From Mesorhizobium sp. AR10 (GTDB lineage: Bacteria > Pseudomonadota > Alphaproteobacteria > Rhizobiales > Rhizobiaceae), in the NCBI RefSeq assembly GCF_024746795.1, contig NZ_CP080524.1, forward strand, positions 3,884,001 to 3,948,000: a stretch of DNA of 64,000 nucleotides, read 5' to 3'. The notes beneath the pieces were generated by a model. That model was not told where the DNA came from, searched no databases, and saw only the letters and a program-made list of their open reading frames with translations. A program made the translations under genes and the position numbers. This document shows positions 17,294 through 25,559 of the stretch, one piece after another (position 1 is the first letter of the stretch; each line of letters begins with the position of its first letter).

Positions 17294-17902
17294 TTAGGCT
17301 TTGAGCGCTTCGAGTGACCGCGCCATATTTTGCCTGGCCTGGGGTTCGAACCGCCGGCGAAATTCCTCCGTGTGAAAGATATGCGGGCGGGCGAGGAAAT
17401 TCTTCAGAACTGCGCCGCGTCCGGCGCGCCACATAGGCTCCTCCACCCAGCCATATTCGCGGCGGACCGCCTGCTCATAGGCGTCGAAGGCGTCTGGCGT
17501 GGCGCCCAGGATCGCCAAATCCATGTCGAGGAAAAGGGCTTCGTCGTGGGCGAAATTCTCGCCGGCAAGGCTTTGTGGCCTGGGCAATTCATGCGTGGCG
17601 GTGGCGACGATCATCGCCGCGATGCGGCCGAGGCGTTCGGGATCGGTGCGGCCGGTGAGTTTTTTCTCCGCAAGTGCAGCACTCTGCGCCTCGTTGTCCT
17701 TGGCCCGGCTGTCATAGATGGCGTCGTGAAACCAGATAGCAGCCCCCACCGCCCCGGGGTCATGCAGCGACCCGTGATACTCGGCAGCCAGCGCCAGCAT
17801 CGCCCTGATATGGGCGAGGTTGTGATAGTAGCGATCTTCGACCTCGTAGAGCGCGCAGAGCTCGCGTTTCAGCAGATCGTCGATCAAGGGTTCGTTTTCC
17901 AT
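17294..17902 (-). CDS. predicted metal-dependent HD phosphohydrolase
   Basis: A 202-residue protein of the COG4339 HD-like type. Metal ligands are likely His in YHNLAHI, the HD pair in IWFHDAIYD, and further acidic residues in EALFLDMDLAILG. Its substrate is unknown. I chose the ATG at 17902. A TTG at 17941 would add 13 residues, including two tryptophans that resemble the family's usual N-terminus, so the true start is open. It is divergent from cysE. Confidence 0.82.
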   Translation of the reverse strand: MENEPLIDDLLKRELCALYEVEDRYYHNLAHIRAMLALAAEYHGSLHDPGAVGAAIWFHDAIYDSRAKDNEAQSAALAEKKLTGRTDPERLGRIAAMIVATATHELPRPQSLAGENFAHDEALFLDMDLAILGATPDAFDAYEQAVRREYGWVEEPMWRAGRGAVLKNFLARPHIFHTEEFRRRFEPQARQNMARSLEALKA

Positions 17903-18035
17903 GGCGGCTTGAATTTCCGTGAACCAAATCCATTTGACCAAGCACTAAGGAAAATTGAGTTCAATCATGCTACGATCTGGCTTATATGTGCGGCCTGAGA
18001 ATAGGCAAGCCGGCAGGACGCAGGACAAGACGTCG

Positions 18036-18884
18036 ATGAACACCATCAGCATTTCCCGACACAGCGCGCTGCAGCCGGTCGATCCGATCTGGCGCTCGAT
18101 CCGCGATGAGGCGATGGACGCGGTCAACCGCGATCCGCTGCTGGCGGCGTTCCTCTATTCGACGATCCTCAACCAGGAGAGCCTGGAAGAAGCGGTCATC
18201 CACCGGCTGGCCGAGCGGCTCGACCATCAGGACATCGGTTCCGATCTCATTCGCCAGACCTTCAAGTCGATGCTGGCCGACGACAAGGACTGGCCGGCGA
18301 CGGTGCGCGTCGATATCCAGGCCTATTACGACCGCGATCCGGCCTGCGACCGCTTCATCATGCCGGTGCTGTATTTCAAGGGTTTTCACGCCATCCAGAC
18401 CCATCGGCTGGCGCATTGGCTGTGGAACCAGGGCCGCAAGGATTTCGCGCTCTATCTGCAGAGCCGCTCATCCTCGGTGTTCCAGACCGACATCAACCCG
18501 GCCGCCCGCATCGGCAAGGGCATCTTCATCGACCACGCCACCGGCCTTGTCGTCGGCGAGACCGCGGTGATCGAGGACGACGTGTCGATTTTGCATGGCG
18601 TGACACTGGGTGGCACCGGCAAGGCCGGTGGCGACCGCCATCCCAAGATCCGCTACGGCGTGCTGATCGGCGCCGGTGCCAAGATCCTCGGCAACATCGA
18701 GGTTGGCCATTGCTCGAAGATCGCGGCCGGCTCGGTAGTGCTGTCGCCGGTGCCGCACAACAAGACGGTTGCCGGCGTGCCGGCCCGCGTCGTCGGCGAG
18801 ACCGGTTGCGACCAGCCTTCGCGGCAGATGGACCAGCTTTTACCGTCGCAGACGATGGACCACGTCGTCAGCTTCGACATCTGA
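18036..18884 (+). CDS. cysE: serine O-acetyltransferase
   Basis: A 282-residue CysE. It makes O-acetylserine from serine and acetyl-CoA, the entry to cysteine synthesis. The N-terminal helical domain covers about 20-150 (DPIWRSIRDEA, YFKGFHAIQTHR). The left-handed beta-helix of hexapeptide repeats follows, with the active-site DHATGLVVGETA and LHGVTLGGTGK, and ends at GVPARVVG. The ATG at 18036 follows AGGAC; the open frame extends to 17955. Confidence 0.93.
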   Translation: MNTISISRHSALQPVDPIWRSIRDEAMDAVNRDPLLAAFLYSTILNQESLEEAVIHRLAERLDHQDIGSDLIRQTFKSMLADDKDWPATVRVDIQAYYDRDPACDRFIMPVLYFKGFHAIQTHRLAHWLWNQGRKDFALYLQSRSSSVFQTDINPAARIGKGIFIDHATGLVVGETAVIEDDVSILHGVTLGGTGKAGGDRHPKIRYGVLIGAGAKILGNIEVGHCSKIAAGSVVLSPVPHNKTVAGVPARVVGETGCDQPSRQMDQLLPSQTMDHVVSFDI

Positions 18885-19034
18885 TTTCGAAACCGCCTCG
18901 GCGCGTGGCCGATTCCGGCTGCACGCGCTGAACTGTCGGTTCCCGTGCGATCTGGCCAGCTTGCCTTTACATCGCCATTGTCGACGTGCCAGAAGCGCGC
19001 TCAAACGAACGAGCCCGATGATCGGAGAAGACTG

Positions 19035-19238
19035 TTGAAGCCTGACGAAATCAGAAAGCTGGACGCCTATTTCAAGCGCGTCTTCCAGAATCCCAAACTT
19101 GAAGTGAAGGCGCGGCCGCGCAAGGACGATTCGGCCGAGGTCTATGTCGGCGACGAGTTCCTCGGCATCGTCTTCAAGGATGAGGACGACGGCGACTATA
19201 ATTTCTCGATGGCGATCCTCGACATCGATCTGGCTTGA
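19035..19238 (+). CDS. DUF3126 family protein
   Basis: A 67-residue DUF3126 protein, a small cytoplasmic family limited largely to alphaproteobacteria. KPDEIRKLDAYFKRVFQNP and YVGDEFLGIVFKDEDDGD are the conserved parts. The start must be the TTG at 19035, seven bases after GGAG. A longer reading from 18945 has an unrelated N-terminus. The gene follows cysE by 150 bases and may be transcribed from the same promoter. Confidence 0.86.
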   Translation: MKPDEIRKLDAYFKRVFQNPKLEVKARPRKDDSAEVYVGDEFLGIVFKDEDDGDYNFSMAILDIDLA

Positions 19239-19319
19239 GCCGGGGTTTGCAGCTGGTCGGACCTGCCGGTGCAGGCCGATCAGTCTCTCACATTAGAGAT
19301 ATGCAATAAAGACAATGGG

Positions 19320-20051
19320 CTAGTGCCCTGTCTTCAAGAAGTGCGCGGTCTCGGTAGCGATAGCCGCGTCGAGCGCCTGCCAGTCACTCAGGAAACTTTT
19401 CGGAAAGCGGTAAGTGAGGGTGAGACTGTCGCCGACAAGGATGTCGCGCTCGCAGGGCGCCAGCGATTCCTCCGCGCTCGGGCCGCTCAGGCAGCGGGCC
19501 ACGAACGGGTCCTTGCCGGGTCGTTTGGCGACCGCGAGCATCTCGTTGAGATAGCCTGATTTTTCGGTGAAACCGTAAAGCGTCGTGCCGCCGGGACCCG
19601 GCATGCCGGGCTGGACGATCATTGCACTATAGATCGGGGCGAAGCGACCGCTCATGTCGCGTGACATCATCTGCGGCTCGAACGACAGGAAGACAATGTT
19701 CCTGGCGGAGCCCGTATGGTTGAAGTCGTCGCGGGCGGCCTTGCTGTAGCCATCCATTTGGGGATAGCGCAGATAGAGGTCGAGACGCGAGGCAATGCCG
19801 TCGCGCCGCGCCTGCACGAAGCGGATGACATTGGCCGGCACGGCGATGACATTATTGCCGATCACGACCTCGTGGATTGTCGTGTCATCCGTGTATCCGG
19901 CCATGGCGATCGAGCGCCCGAACCATTTGCCGCCAAGGCTGATCGCCACCGAAAGCAGGGCCAGCGTCGCGAAGGCGTAGAACACCCGCTTCATCAGCGT
20001 GGAATCGACGACATCGAATTCCGGGCCGTCGGCGGTGGCTGCCTGCTTCAT
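19320..20051 (-). CDS. membrane-anchored protein, unknown
   Basis: A 243-residue protein with one transmembrane helix at about residues 23-42 (VFYAFATLALLSVAISLG), so most of it is probably periplasmic. The rest has no family I recognise. Features include the pair C197/C210 and a stretch AVPANVIRFVQARRDG. The ATG at 20051 follows GGGGA. It is convergent with the DUF3126 gene and divergent from the next small membrane protein. Confidence 0.72.
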   Translation of the reverse strand: MKQAATADGPEFDVVDSTLMKRVFYAFATLALLSVAISLGGKWFGRSIAMAGYTDDTTIHEVVIGNNVIAVPANVIRFVQARRDGIASRLDLYLRYPQMDGYSKAARDDFNHTGSARNIVFLSFEPQMMSRDMSGRFAPIYSAMIVQPGMPGPGGTTLYGFTEKSGYLNEMLAVAKRPGKDPFVARCLSGPSAEESLAPCERDILVGDSLTLTYRFPKSFLSDWQALDAAIATETAHFLKTGH

Positions 20052-20177
20052 CGCAATCCCCAATATCGGCCGCCTGTCCCCTTGGGTGTCCGTAGGCGGC
20101 ACACATGGCGCGGCATGGCTCTTGCAGCGCGCGTATCGAATGCGACTGTGCGATTTCATGGTAAACGGAACGTAAAG

Positions 20178-20522
20178 ATGAGCTCTCTGGGCCTCACACT
20201 CTTTGCTTTTGCGGTCGGGCTGACCGCATGCGGCCTGGCTGGATCGGCAATGGAGCTGATCGCGGGCCGCCGGCTTGCCTTCGTCGAGCCCTATGTGTCG
20301 CCGGCGCATATAGTGCGCTCGCTGGCCGCGACCGCATGCGCCGGGCCGTTCATGCTCGCCAACGATGCCCTGGATGCGCGGCGGGAGGGTCGCATTTCGA
20401 TGCTGGCGCTGATCTCTTGCGCTTGCACCGCGGCGACCTGGGCGCTGGCGCTGGGTGTCGTTCTGATCGCCATTGCGTCTTGGGCGGGCACGCTCTTGGA
20501 GCCTGTTCCCATCCCGATCTAG
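20178..20522 (+). CDS. small membrane protein, unknown
   Basis: A 114-residue protein with hydrophobic segments at about 5-28, 42-60 and 75-105. I do not recognise the family. The ATG at 20178 follows GGAA. The last eight or so codons (EPVPIPI and stop) read through the first palindrome of a family 1 repeat (20497-20602), so the repeat has replaced or extended the original C-terminus. Confidence 0.7.
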   Translation: MSSLGLTLFAFAVGLTACGLAGSAMELIAGRRLAFVEPYVSPAHIVRSLAATACAGPFMLANDALDARREGRISMLALISCACTAATWALALGVVLIAIASWAGTLLEPVPIPI

Positions 20523-20602
20523 TCGGGATGGGGGCTCTATCTCTTTGTTCGAGCATGATCTTTTCCGAAAACCGGATTCCACTTTTCGGGATCATGCTCT
20601 AG
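20497..20602 (+). repeat. dispersed palindromic repeat, family 1, copy b
   Basis: About 106 bases, similar throughout to the copies at 15360 and 30387. The first palindrome is ATCCCGAT/ATCGGGAT-like (20511-20530), and the outer arms are GAGCATGATC (20551-20560) and GATCATGCTC (20590-20599). The right end is CTAG. It overlaps the last codons and stop of the gene before it. Confidence 0.85.
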
Positions 20603-20647
20603 GCTCGGCCGCCGGCATTCCGGCCTGAGACGATTCGGAGACGCAAA

Positions 20648-21175
20648 ATGCCGGCCTATGCGATCGATGGAAAAGCGCCCAGCTTCGAGGACGCCGACAG
20701 CAACTGGATTGCGCCCGACGCCACGTTGATCGGCGATGTGCGGGTCGGCCGCAATGCCGGTTTCTGGTTCGGCGTCGTCATCAGGGGCGACAACGAGCCC
20801 ATCGTCATCGGCGCCGACAGCAATGTGCAGGAGCACACGGTGATGCACACCGATCCCGGCTTTCCCCTGACGATAGGGCAAGGCTGCACGATCGGCCACC
20901 GCGCCCTGCTGCATGGCTGCACGATCGGCGACAACAGCCTGATCGGCATGGGCGCCATCATCCTGAACGGCGCGAAAATCGGCAAGAACTCGCTGGTCGG
21001 CGCCGGCGCGCTGGTCACCGAAGGCAAGCAATTCCCCGACAATTCGCTGATCATCGGTTCGCCCGCGCGCGTGACCAGAGCGCTGGACGAAGCGGCGGTC
21101 GCAAAGCTGCGCGGGTCAGCCGCGCACTACGTCGCCAACGGCAAGCGATTCAAGGCGGGGCTGAAAGGGGCGTAG
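20648..21175 (+). CDS. gamma carbonic anhydrase family protein
   Basis: A 175-residue left-handed beta-helix protein of hexapeptide repeats, the gamma carbonic anhydrase family. The likely metal histidines are in QEHTVMH and GHRALLHGC. RGDNEPIVIG is the conserved R-D-Q/N-like site that starts the family core. Some members hydrate CO2, others have no known activity. A strong terminator follows 15 bases after the stop. Confidence 0.9.
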   Translation: MPAYAIDGKAPSFEDADSNWIAPDATLIGDVRVGRNAGFWFGVVIRGDNEPIVIGADSNVQEHTVMHTDPGFPLTIGQGCTIGHRALLHGCTIGDNSLIGMGAIILNGAKIGKNSLVGAGALVTEGKQFPDNSLIIGSPARVTRALDEAAVAKLRGSAAHYVANGKRFKAGLKGA

Positions 21176-21190
21176 TACCCCTGAAATGGC

Positions 21191-21219
21191 GGAGCCGGCC
21201 CGGGGACGGGGCCGGCTCC
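21191..21219 (+). terminator. hairpin after the carbonic anhydrase gene
   Basis: GGAGCCGGCCC (21191-21201) pairs perfectly with GGGCCGGCTCC (21209-21219) around seven bases. The T tract is weak (TTAAA), so it may work by hairpin strength or simply protect the 3' end. Confidence 0.6.
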
Positions 21220-21273
21220 TTAAACCCGGTCGTTGGGGACGGGGAGGGTGGGGACTCGACCGGGTTTTCTCCT

Positions 21274-21366
21274 TAAGCGCGTCGCATTTATGCGACCCGC
21301 TTGACCTCTGTTTCATGCATGCCGAAATCCCAAACCGTTGCGCACTTTTGGGCGACCTGCATTGGC
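21274..21366 (+). repeat. dispersed repeat, family 2, copy a
   Basis: It resembles 24031-24111: both have a GCG-rich head, then TTTCATG, ATGCCG, TGCGCACTTTT, GGCGAC and CATTGG in the same order. Inverted arms TGCATGCCG and GGCGACCTGCA flank CCCAAA/TTTTGGG. It fills the gap between two convergent genes. Confidence 0.7.
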
Positions 21367-21370
21367 GTCC

Positions 21371-21979
21371 TTAACGGACGCTGGCGACCGCGTCGGCGCG
21401 GCCGTCGTTGATCGTCACCCAAACGCCGGAATTCTGGTCCGATTGACGCTTCAGGTAGGTGTAGTCGGTGTCGGTCCAGGCCAGCACCCTGGGCTCCAGA
21501 TTGTCGAGAATGAACTCGCCGAGGCTGGTGCGTACGGTCAGCACGGCATGGCCGTCACCATTCGGCTGGCGCGCCACGGTCATCAGCAAATTGCCGGCCG
21601 GAACGCCAGCGCTCATCAACTCCCGGCGCTTCTCCAGCGCATAGTCCTCGCAATCGCCGAAGCCATTGTCGGGATAGGACCAGACCTCTTCCTTGCCCCA
21701 CTGTTCCATGTCGGTGCGGGGCATGACCCTGGTGTTGACCGAATTGTTGATGTTGACGATCGTCGCCCACAGCTTGCGGGTCAGTTGGACCGGCGCCTGC
21801 TTTGGCGTCCTCTCGTTGCATTCCTGCGGAAGTTGCCGACAGAACTCGTAGTGACCGACCGGCTGTGTGGTGCGCCCGCCGGTGTGCATGAAGGCCGGTC
21901 CCGCCGCTTCCGCTGTTCCCCAAGCGGAAAGCTGCATCGCTATTGCCAAAAGCAATAGCTTGCCCCTCGTCTTCTCCAT
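21371..21979 (-). CDS. transglutaminase-like cysteine peptidase (BTLCP)
   Basis: A 202-residue periplasmic protein with a signal peptide (residues 1-26, ending AEAA). The catalytic triad fits the bacterial transglutaminase-like cysteine proteinases: Cys in GFGDCEDYAL, His in DGHAVLTV, Asp in ILDNLEPRVL. LapG, the best known member, cleaves an adhesin under c-di-GMP control, but no LapD or adhesin gene is next to this one. Rhizobia carry several such genes. Confidence 0.88.
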   Translation of the reverse strand: MEKTRGKLLLLAIAMQLSAWGTAEAAGPAFMHTGGRTTQPVGHYEFCRQLPQECNERTPKQAPVQLTRKLWATIVNINNSVNTRVMPRTDMEQWGKEEVWSYPDNGFGDCEDYALEKRRELMSAGVPAGNLLMTVARQPNGDGHAVLTVRTSLGEFILDNLEPRVLAWTDTDYTYLKRQSDQNSGVWVTINDGRADAVASVR

Positions 21980-22284
21980 TGTTCAGTCTCCCCGTTTGAG
22001 GAGACCATGACATGGTTGGATTTATTTGACGCAAAAACCCGAAGTAGATATTGAGTAAAACCTCAGTAGAATAAACATAAAATTTGAATCATTTGAGTAT
22101 AAAATTGTTGAGACATTTTTCGTGAGGCAGGCATTCGCTGCGGGCGCGGCCCTGGGCTTGTCGGTGTGTGCACGGATTGCCGGTCTTTACGGCCATCCGA
22201 CGACAAGCTTGAGGCAGACAGGTTCGGCCAACAAAAAACCGGCCGCAATGGGCCGGTTCGATTGCGTGGCGTGTTGGTTATCCG
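21980..22284. other. intergenic region, AT-rich
   Basis: These 305 bases hold a promoter region for the peptidase gene (minus strand), with an unusually AT-rich stretch at 22040-22120, and a terminator for the PilZ gene at 22233-22258. I see no small gene. Confidence 0.5.
22233..22258 (-). terminator. intrinsic terminator of the PilZ gene
   Basis: On the minus strand AACCGGCC, a six-base loop and GGCCGGTT (22258-22237) are followed by a T run (22238-22233). It lies 26 bases after the PilZ stop. Confidence 0.75.
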
Positions 22285-22902
22285 TCAGGCGCGCGGCGTG
22301 TTGAACTCGGAATCGAGTGTTTCGGGCCGCTGGATGACGGCGAATTCGATGGCGACGCCATCCTCGAAATGGCGCACCACCTGGCCGCGCATGGTTCCTA
22401 GTATGACCTGGATCCCGATCGCCGGCTTGACGTCGATCTCGATCGCGGCACCCGACAGAGACAGGTCGATGATGCGGCACTGATACTGGCGTCCGTCGAT
22501 GAGCTGAAGCACGCTTGTCGGGTTGCGCGGCGCCACGCGTTCGTGACGACGGTCTTCCGGCAGATCGAGTTCATGCTTGTTGGCAAGCCAGGTCAGCTGC
22601 GCGGCGAGCTTGTCCTTCTTGCGGTCCGAGGCGATGACGGTCATCGCGAAGCCATCCTGCGAGGTGCGGGTGACGACGCCCTCGATGCGGCCGATATGAT
22701 CGATATAGGCTATGACTTTTTCGCCCGGCATGCCGACACGCTCGGTGCGAAGCGCGACATTGCCCGGCGACATGTCGATCACCTGGCACGGATGTTCGGT
22801 GCGGTCTTCCAGCATGAAGCGCCCGTAGATCTTTACCCGGACGCGCTGAAAGTTACGCCTTTCGGCGCGGGACGGCGCGGATTCGACCGCCGCTGACCTC
22901 AT
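22285..22902 (-). CDS. tandem PilZ-domain protein
   Basis: A 205-residue protein with two PilZ domains, about 15-105 and 115-200. PilZ domains bind cyclic di-GMP through RxxxR and DxSxxG. The first domain has RNFQR, but its second motif reads DMSPGN, lacking the final glycine. The second has RRHER and DLSLSG, both intact. So the C-terminal domain likely binds the nucleotide and the first may be structural. Start at the ATG 22902; a GTG precedes it directly. Confidence 0.87.
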   Translation of the reverse strand: MRSAAVESAPSRAERRNFQRVRVKIYGRFMLEDRTEHPCQVIDMSPGNVALRTERVGMPGEKVIAYIDHIGRIEGVVTRTSQDGFAMTVIASDRKKDKLAAQLTWLANKHELDLPEDRRHERVAPRNPTSVLQLIDGRQYQCRIIDLSLSGAAIEIDVKPAIGIQVILGTMRGQVVRHFEDGVAIEFAVIQRPETLDSEFNTPRA

Positions 22903-23020
22903 CACTGCCTACACCCCGTTGGCATTTCCTGCGCGTCGATGCGAGGAACTTCACCTGAAAACTACAGCGAAGCAGGTTAACAAAGGGGAAAAGTCGGCCG
23001 AAGTGCCTTAAGATTTGAGG

Positions 23021-23659
23021 CTACTCCTCGCGACCGCCGTCGAACACGACCAGATGGCGGATGCGGCGTGCCCGGCCAAGTGCCGAAATCGTTTCGGGCG
23101 GATCGAATTCGGACGGAACAAGCGAGGGAACGGCGATCGCAGGCCGGTTTTTCAGGGACATCGGCTCGTTGTCCGGATCGACGACGCGGATCGTGTCGAT
23201 CAACGCGTCGGTGATCGGGTCGGCGCCCAGCCAGAACGGCTTTTTGACCGCGCTGATCACGCCGAGGCAGCGCGGATTTTCGACCCCGCCATCGAGCGGC
23301 AAAGCAAGCAGCTCGAACCTGTTGGAGCGGCCATTGCGGCTGAGGCCCTCATAGGTGATGAGCACGACGGATTTCTGCTCGAAGACGCCATGTATAAGCT
23401 TGGAGACAAGCCGCTGGTCCTTCTCGCGCCATAGCGAGGGAAAGGAAAAACCCTTGAGTTCGCGGCCATAGCTGGCGCAAAGCCGGGTGCCGGCAAGCCG
23501 GAATACGGCTTCACCGCGCGTATCCCTTTCCAGGATGAAGGTGTCGGCCAACAGCGACTTGATATCGGCGGGCTCCACCTCCGAACGCTTCGGGGCAGTG
23601 CGCCCATCACGCAGTCGGTTCCAATATTGGAACAGCGTGATTGATCCGTTCTGGTTCAT
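23021..23659 (-). CDS. PAS-domain protein (PF07310 type)
   Basis: A 212-residue protein of the alphaproteobacterial PAS_5 family, recognised from the N-terminal YWNRLRDGRTAPKRSEVEPADIKSLLADTFILE and GTRLCASYGRELKG. It has no output domain. The ligand and role are unknown. ATG 23659 follows GGAG by nine bases; an extension to 23698 is less likely. It has the same orientation as the PilZ gene, 118 bases away. Confidence 0.85.
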   Translation of the reverse strand: MNQNGSITLFQYWNRLRDGRTAPKRSEVEPADIKSLLADTFILERDTRGEAVFRLAGTRLCASYGRELKGFSFPSLWREKDQRLVSKLIHGVFEQKSVVLITYEGLSRNGRSNRFELLALPLDGGVENPRCLGVISAVKKPFWLGADPITDALIDTIRVVDPDNEPMSLKNRPAIAVPSLVPSEFDPPETISALGRARRIRHLVVFDGGREE

Positions 23660-23769
23660 GCTATGCAGCTCCGCGCAATCTGTCTTATGATGTCCCATCG
23701 GTGAACAGAAAGGGCGCCCTCCGATGACTTACATGCGTTGCGTTGCAGGATGCGTGCCAGCGTCGTTGA

Positions 23770-23960
23770 TACTTGTTCACGGGTCGGGGACGTTAAGGTT
23801 AACAAGTGGTTTACGTTGCGTCGGGGCCGGGCCCGTGGCACATAAAAATCACTCCAGAAGCGGTCGTTTCGCAACGATCGGCAGCACTTCAGTCAAGAGT
23901 TTTAGGGGAGCTAGGGGGCTCGACAGCCGTTCAAGGGAAACCTTGGACGGCTTCTTTTTT
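23770..23960 (+). ncRNA. candidate small RNA ending at an orphan terminator
   Basis: Both flanking genes are on the minus strand, yet a strong plus-strand terminator lies here. A short RNA starting somewhere after about 23760 is the simplest source. A second possible hairpin, AGCGGTCGTTTCGCAACGATC, precedes it at about 23859. The start is unknown, and I do not recognise the RNA family. Confidence 0.3.
23925..23960 (+). terminator. orphan plus-strand intrinsic terminator
   Basis: AGCCGTTCAAGG (23925-23936), loop GAAA, CCTTGGACGGCT (23941-23952): twelve pairs with one G-T wobble, then a T run to 23960. On the other strand no T run follows, so it serves the plus strand only. Confidence 0.8.
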
Positions 23961-24030
23961 GATTCGCGGCCGATGATTCGCCGGATGGGCGATTCGCGGC
24001 CAGGGCGCGTTGCGCTTTGAAGGGGATTCA

Positions 24031-24111
24031 CACGACGCGCTTTGACTCGTTGTGTTTCATGAATGCCGGCCTGAAACTGCTGCGCACTTTTCGGCGACAT
24101 GAACCATTGGC
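24031..24111 (+). repeat. dispersed repeat, family 2, copy b
   Basis: It resembles 21274-21366. Shared blocks include TTTCATG, ATGCCG, TGCGCACTTTT, GGCGAC and CATTGGC. It lies just downstream of the MoaD-like gene (minus strand), in noncoding DNA. Confidence 0.65.
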
Positions 24112-24177
24112 AAGGAGGATCTTTGCTCGCCGGGGTGCGGGCAATGGTCCGATCATCGGCAACGCGTCTTCCCTGGC

Positions 24178-24471
24178 CTAACCGCCGCTGATCGCCGTTA
24201 GGATAAAAACCTCGGAGCCGGGCGCGAGCCTGGTTTCCAGGGTTGCCTTCTCGCCATCGACGAAGACGTTCATATGGCGGCGGATCGCAGGGCGGGAATC
24301 GCACATGCGGTCGCGCATTCCGGGCCAGAGCGCGTCCAGCCCGTCGATCATTTCCCTCACTGTCGAGGCCGGCAGTTCGACCCGGCGCGGCGCGCCGGGA
24401 AACAGGTCGACGAGCACGCCCGGGAGCCGGGCGACAACAAGGGACACGCTGCTGGCGGTGTCGTTCGGCAT
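24178..24471 (-). CDS. MoaD/ThiS family (ubiquitin-like) protein
   Basis: A 97-residue beta-grasp protein ending in the diglycine AISGG, the tail that carries sulfur or forms conjugates in MoaD and ThiS. LFPGAPRRVELPASTVREMIDGLD and NVFVDGEKATLETRLAPGSEVFILTAI fit the fold. It is five bases downstream of a BNR-repeat gene rather than next to moaE or thiG, so its partner enzyme is not obvious. Confidence 0.85.
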   Translation of the reverse strand: MPNDTASSVSLVVARLPGVLVDLFPGAPRRVELPASTVREMIDGLDALWPGMRDRMCDSRPAIRRHMNVFVDGEKATLETRLAPGSEVFILTAISGG

Positions 24472-24476
24472 TTGCT

Positions 24477-25559
24477 CTACCCGCTCACCACCATTGTCTC
24501 GACGGACAGGATCATTGGCAGATGCCGAGCGATCTCCGACCAGTTTTCGCCTTCGTTGGCACTGGCGAAGAGCGAGCCGCCGCTGGTGCCGAAATAGACG
24601 CCGGCCGGCTCGAGGCTATCGGTCGCCATGGCTTGCCGCAACACGCCGGCATAGCAGTTCTCCTGCGGCAGGCCCTCGCGCTCGTCCAACCAGGTGGCGC
24701 CCGCATCCTCCGTCTTCCAGACAGCCGCTTTCGCGTTAGGCACGTAGCGGCCGGCACTGTCGCCGTTGAGCGGCAGGAGGAAGAGGGTGTCGGCGTCGCG
24801 CGGATGCGTGGCCGCAGGAAAACCGAAGGTCGAGGGAAGGCCGTTCTCGATGCTCTGCCAGTTCTTGCCGCCGTCGTCGGAGCGGTACATGCCGCAATGG
24901 TTCTGCTGGTAGAGCCGATCGGGCTTGCTGGGCGCCATCACCAGGCAGTGCACGCACTGGCCGAACTCTGGATAGTTTTGTCCTGCGGGCAGGAAGTCTG
25001 CGCGGGTGCCGCGGTTGCGCGGTTCCCATGTCTTGCCGCCGTCCCAGGTGTAGAACACGCCTGCGGACGAAATGCCCACCCAGATCTGCTCCTCGTCTCT
25101 GGGGTGCGTGACGATGGAATGGAGGATGAGGCCGGCGCCGCCCGGGTTCCAGTCCTTACGGCTGGGGTGGTTCTGCAAGCCCTCGATGTGGCCCCAGGTG
25201 GCGCCGCCGTCGTCGGAGCGAAAAAGGCCGGCCGGCTGCACGCCGGCATAGAGGCAGCCGTTGCGCCTGGCGAGGCTCCACACCGCCTTGATCGGTTCTT
25301 CGCCAGCTTCATAGGCCAAGCCTTCACTGGAATGCGTCCAGGTCTCGCCAAGGTCGTTCGACTTCCAGACCGCCGGACCGAACCATTCGTTGCCGCCGGC
25401 ACCGTAGATCGCGCCGGTCGCGGCGTCCCCTACGACGTGGTTCATCGGCCAATGCTCGCAGAACGGACCGCGCAGCTTCCACGACCCGCGCTTCCCATCG
25501 CTCTCGGCGATGAAGGCGCCTTTTTTCGTGCCGATGAGGACCAGGACTTTTTCTGGCAT
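24477..25559 (-). CDS. BNR/sialidase-like beta-propeller protein
   Basis: A 360-residue propeller. Repeats of the Asp-box type (SDDGGATWG, TWDGGKTWE, SDDGGKNWQ, TEDAGATWL, NEGENWS) recur about every 50 residues, as in the exo-alpha-sialidase/Vps10 fold. There is no signal peptide. Catalytic sialidase residues are not evident, so enzyme activity is doubtful. It forms a two-gene unit with the MoaD-like gene; this pairing is known in other bacteria but its function is not. Confidence 0.84.
   Translation of the reverse strand: MPEKVLVLIGTKKGAFIAESDGKRGSWKLRGPFCEHWPMNHVVGDAATGAIYGAGGNEWFGPAVWKSNDLGETWTHSSEGLAYEAGEEPIKAVWSLARRNGCLYAGVQPAGLFRSDDGGATWGHIEGLQNHPSRKDWNPGGAGLILHSIVTHPRDEEQIWVGISSAGVFYTWDGGKTWEPRNRGTRADFLPAGQNYPEFGQCVHCLVMAPSKPDRLYQQNHCGMYRSDDGGKNWQSIENGLPSTFGFPAATHPRDADTLFLLPLNGDSAGRYVPNAKAAVWKTEDAGATWLDEREGLPQENCYAGVLRQAMATDSLEPAGVYFGTSGGSLFASANEGENWSEIARHLPMILSVETMVVSG

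Larger units (their letters stand above)
23660..24177. other. 518-base intergenic region
   Basis: It holds the promoter region of the PAS gene (minus strand), a plus-strand terminator at 23925-23960 that no protein gene uses, and a family 2 repeat at 24031-24111. Open frames across it (for example 23724-24020 plus) read through the terminator hairpin and have no known domain. Confidence 0.5.

Noticed and set aside
23724..24020. 98-codon plus-strand frame in the PAS-MoaD gap
   Set aside because: It runs through a strong terminator hairpin and has no family likeness.
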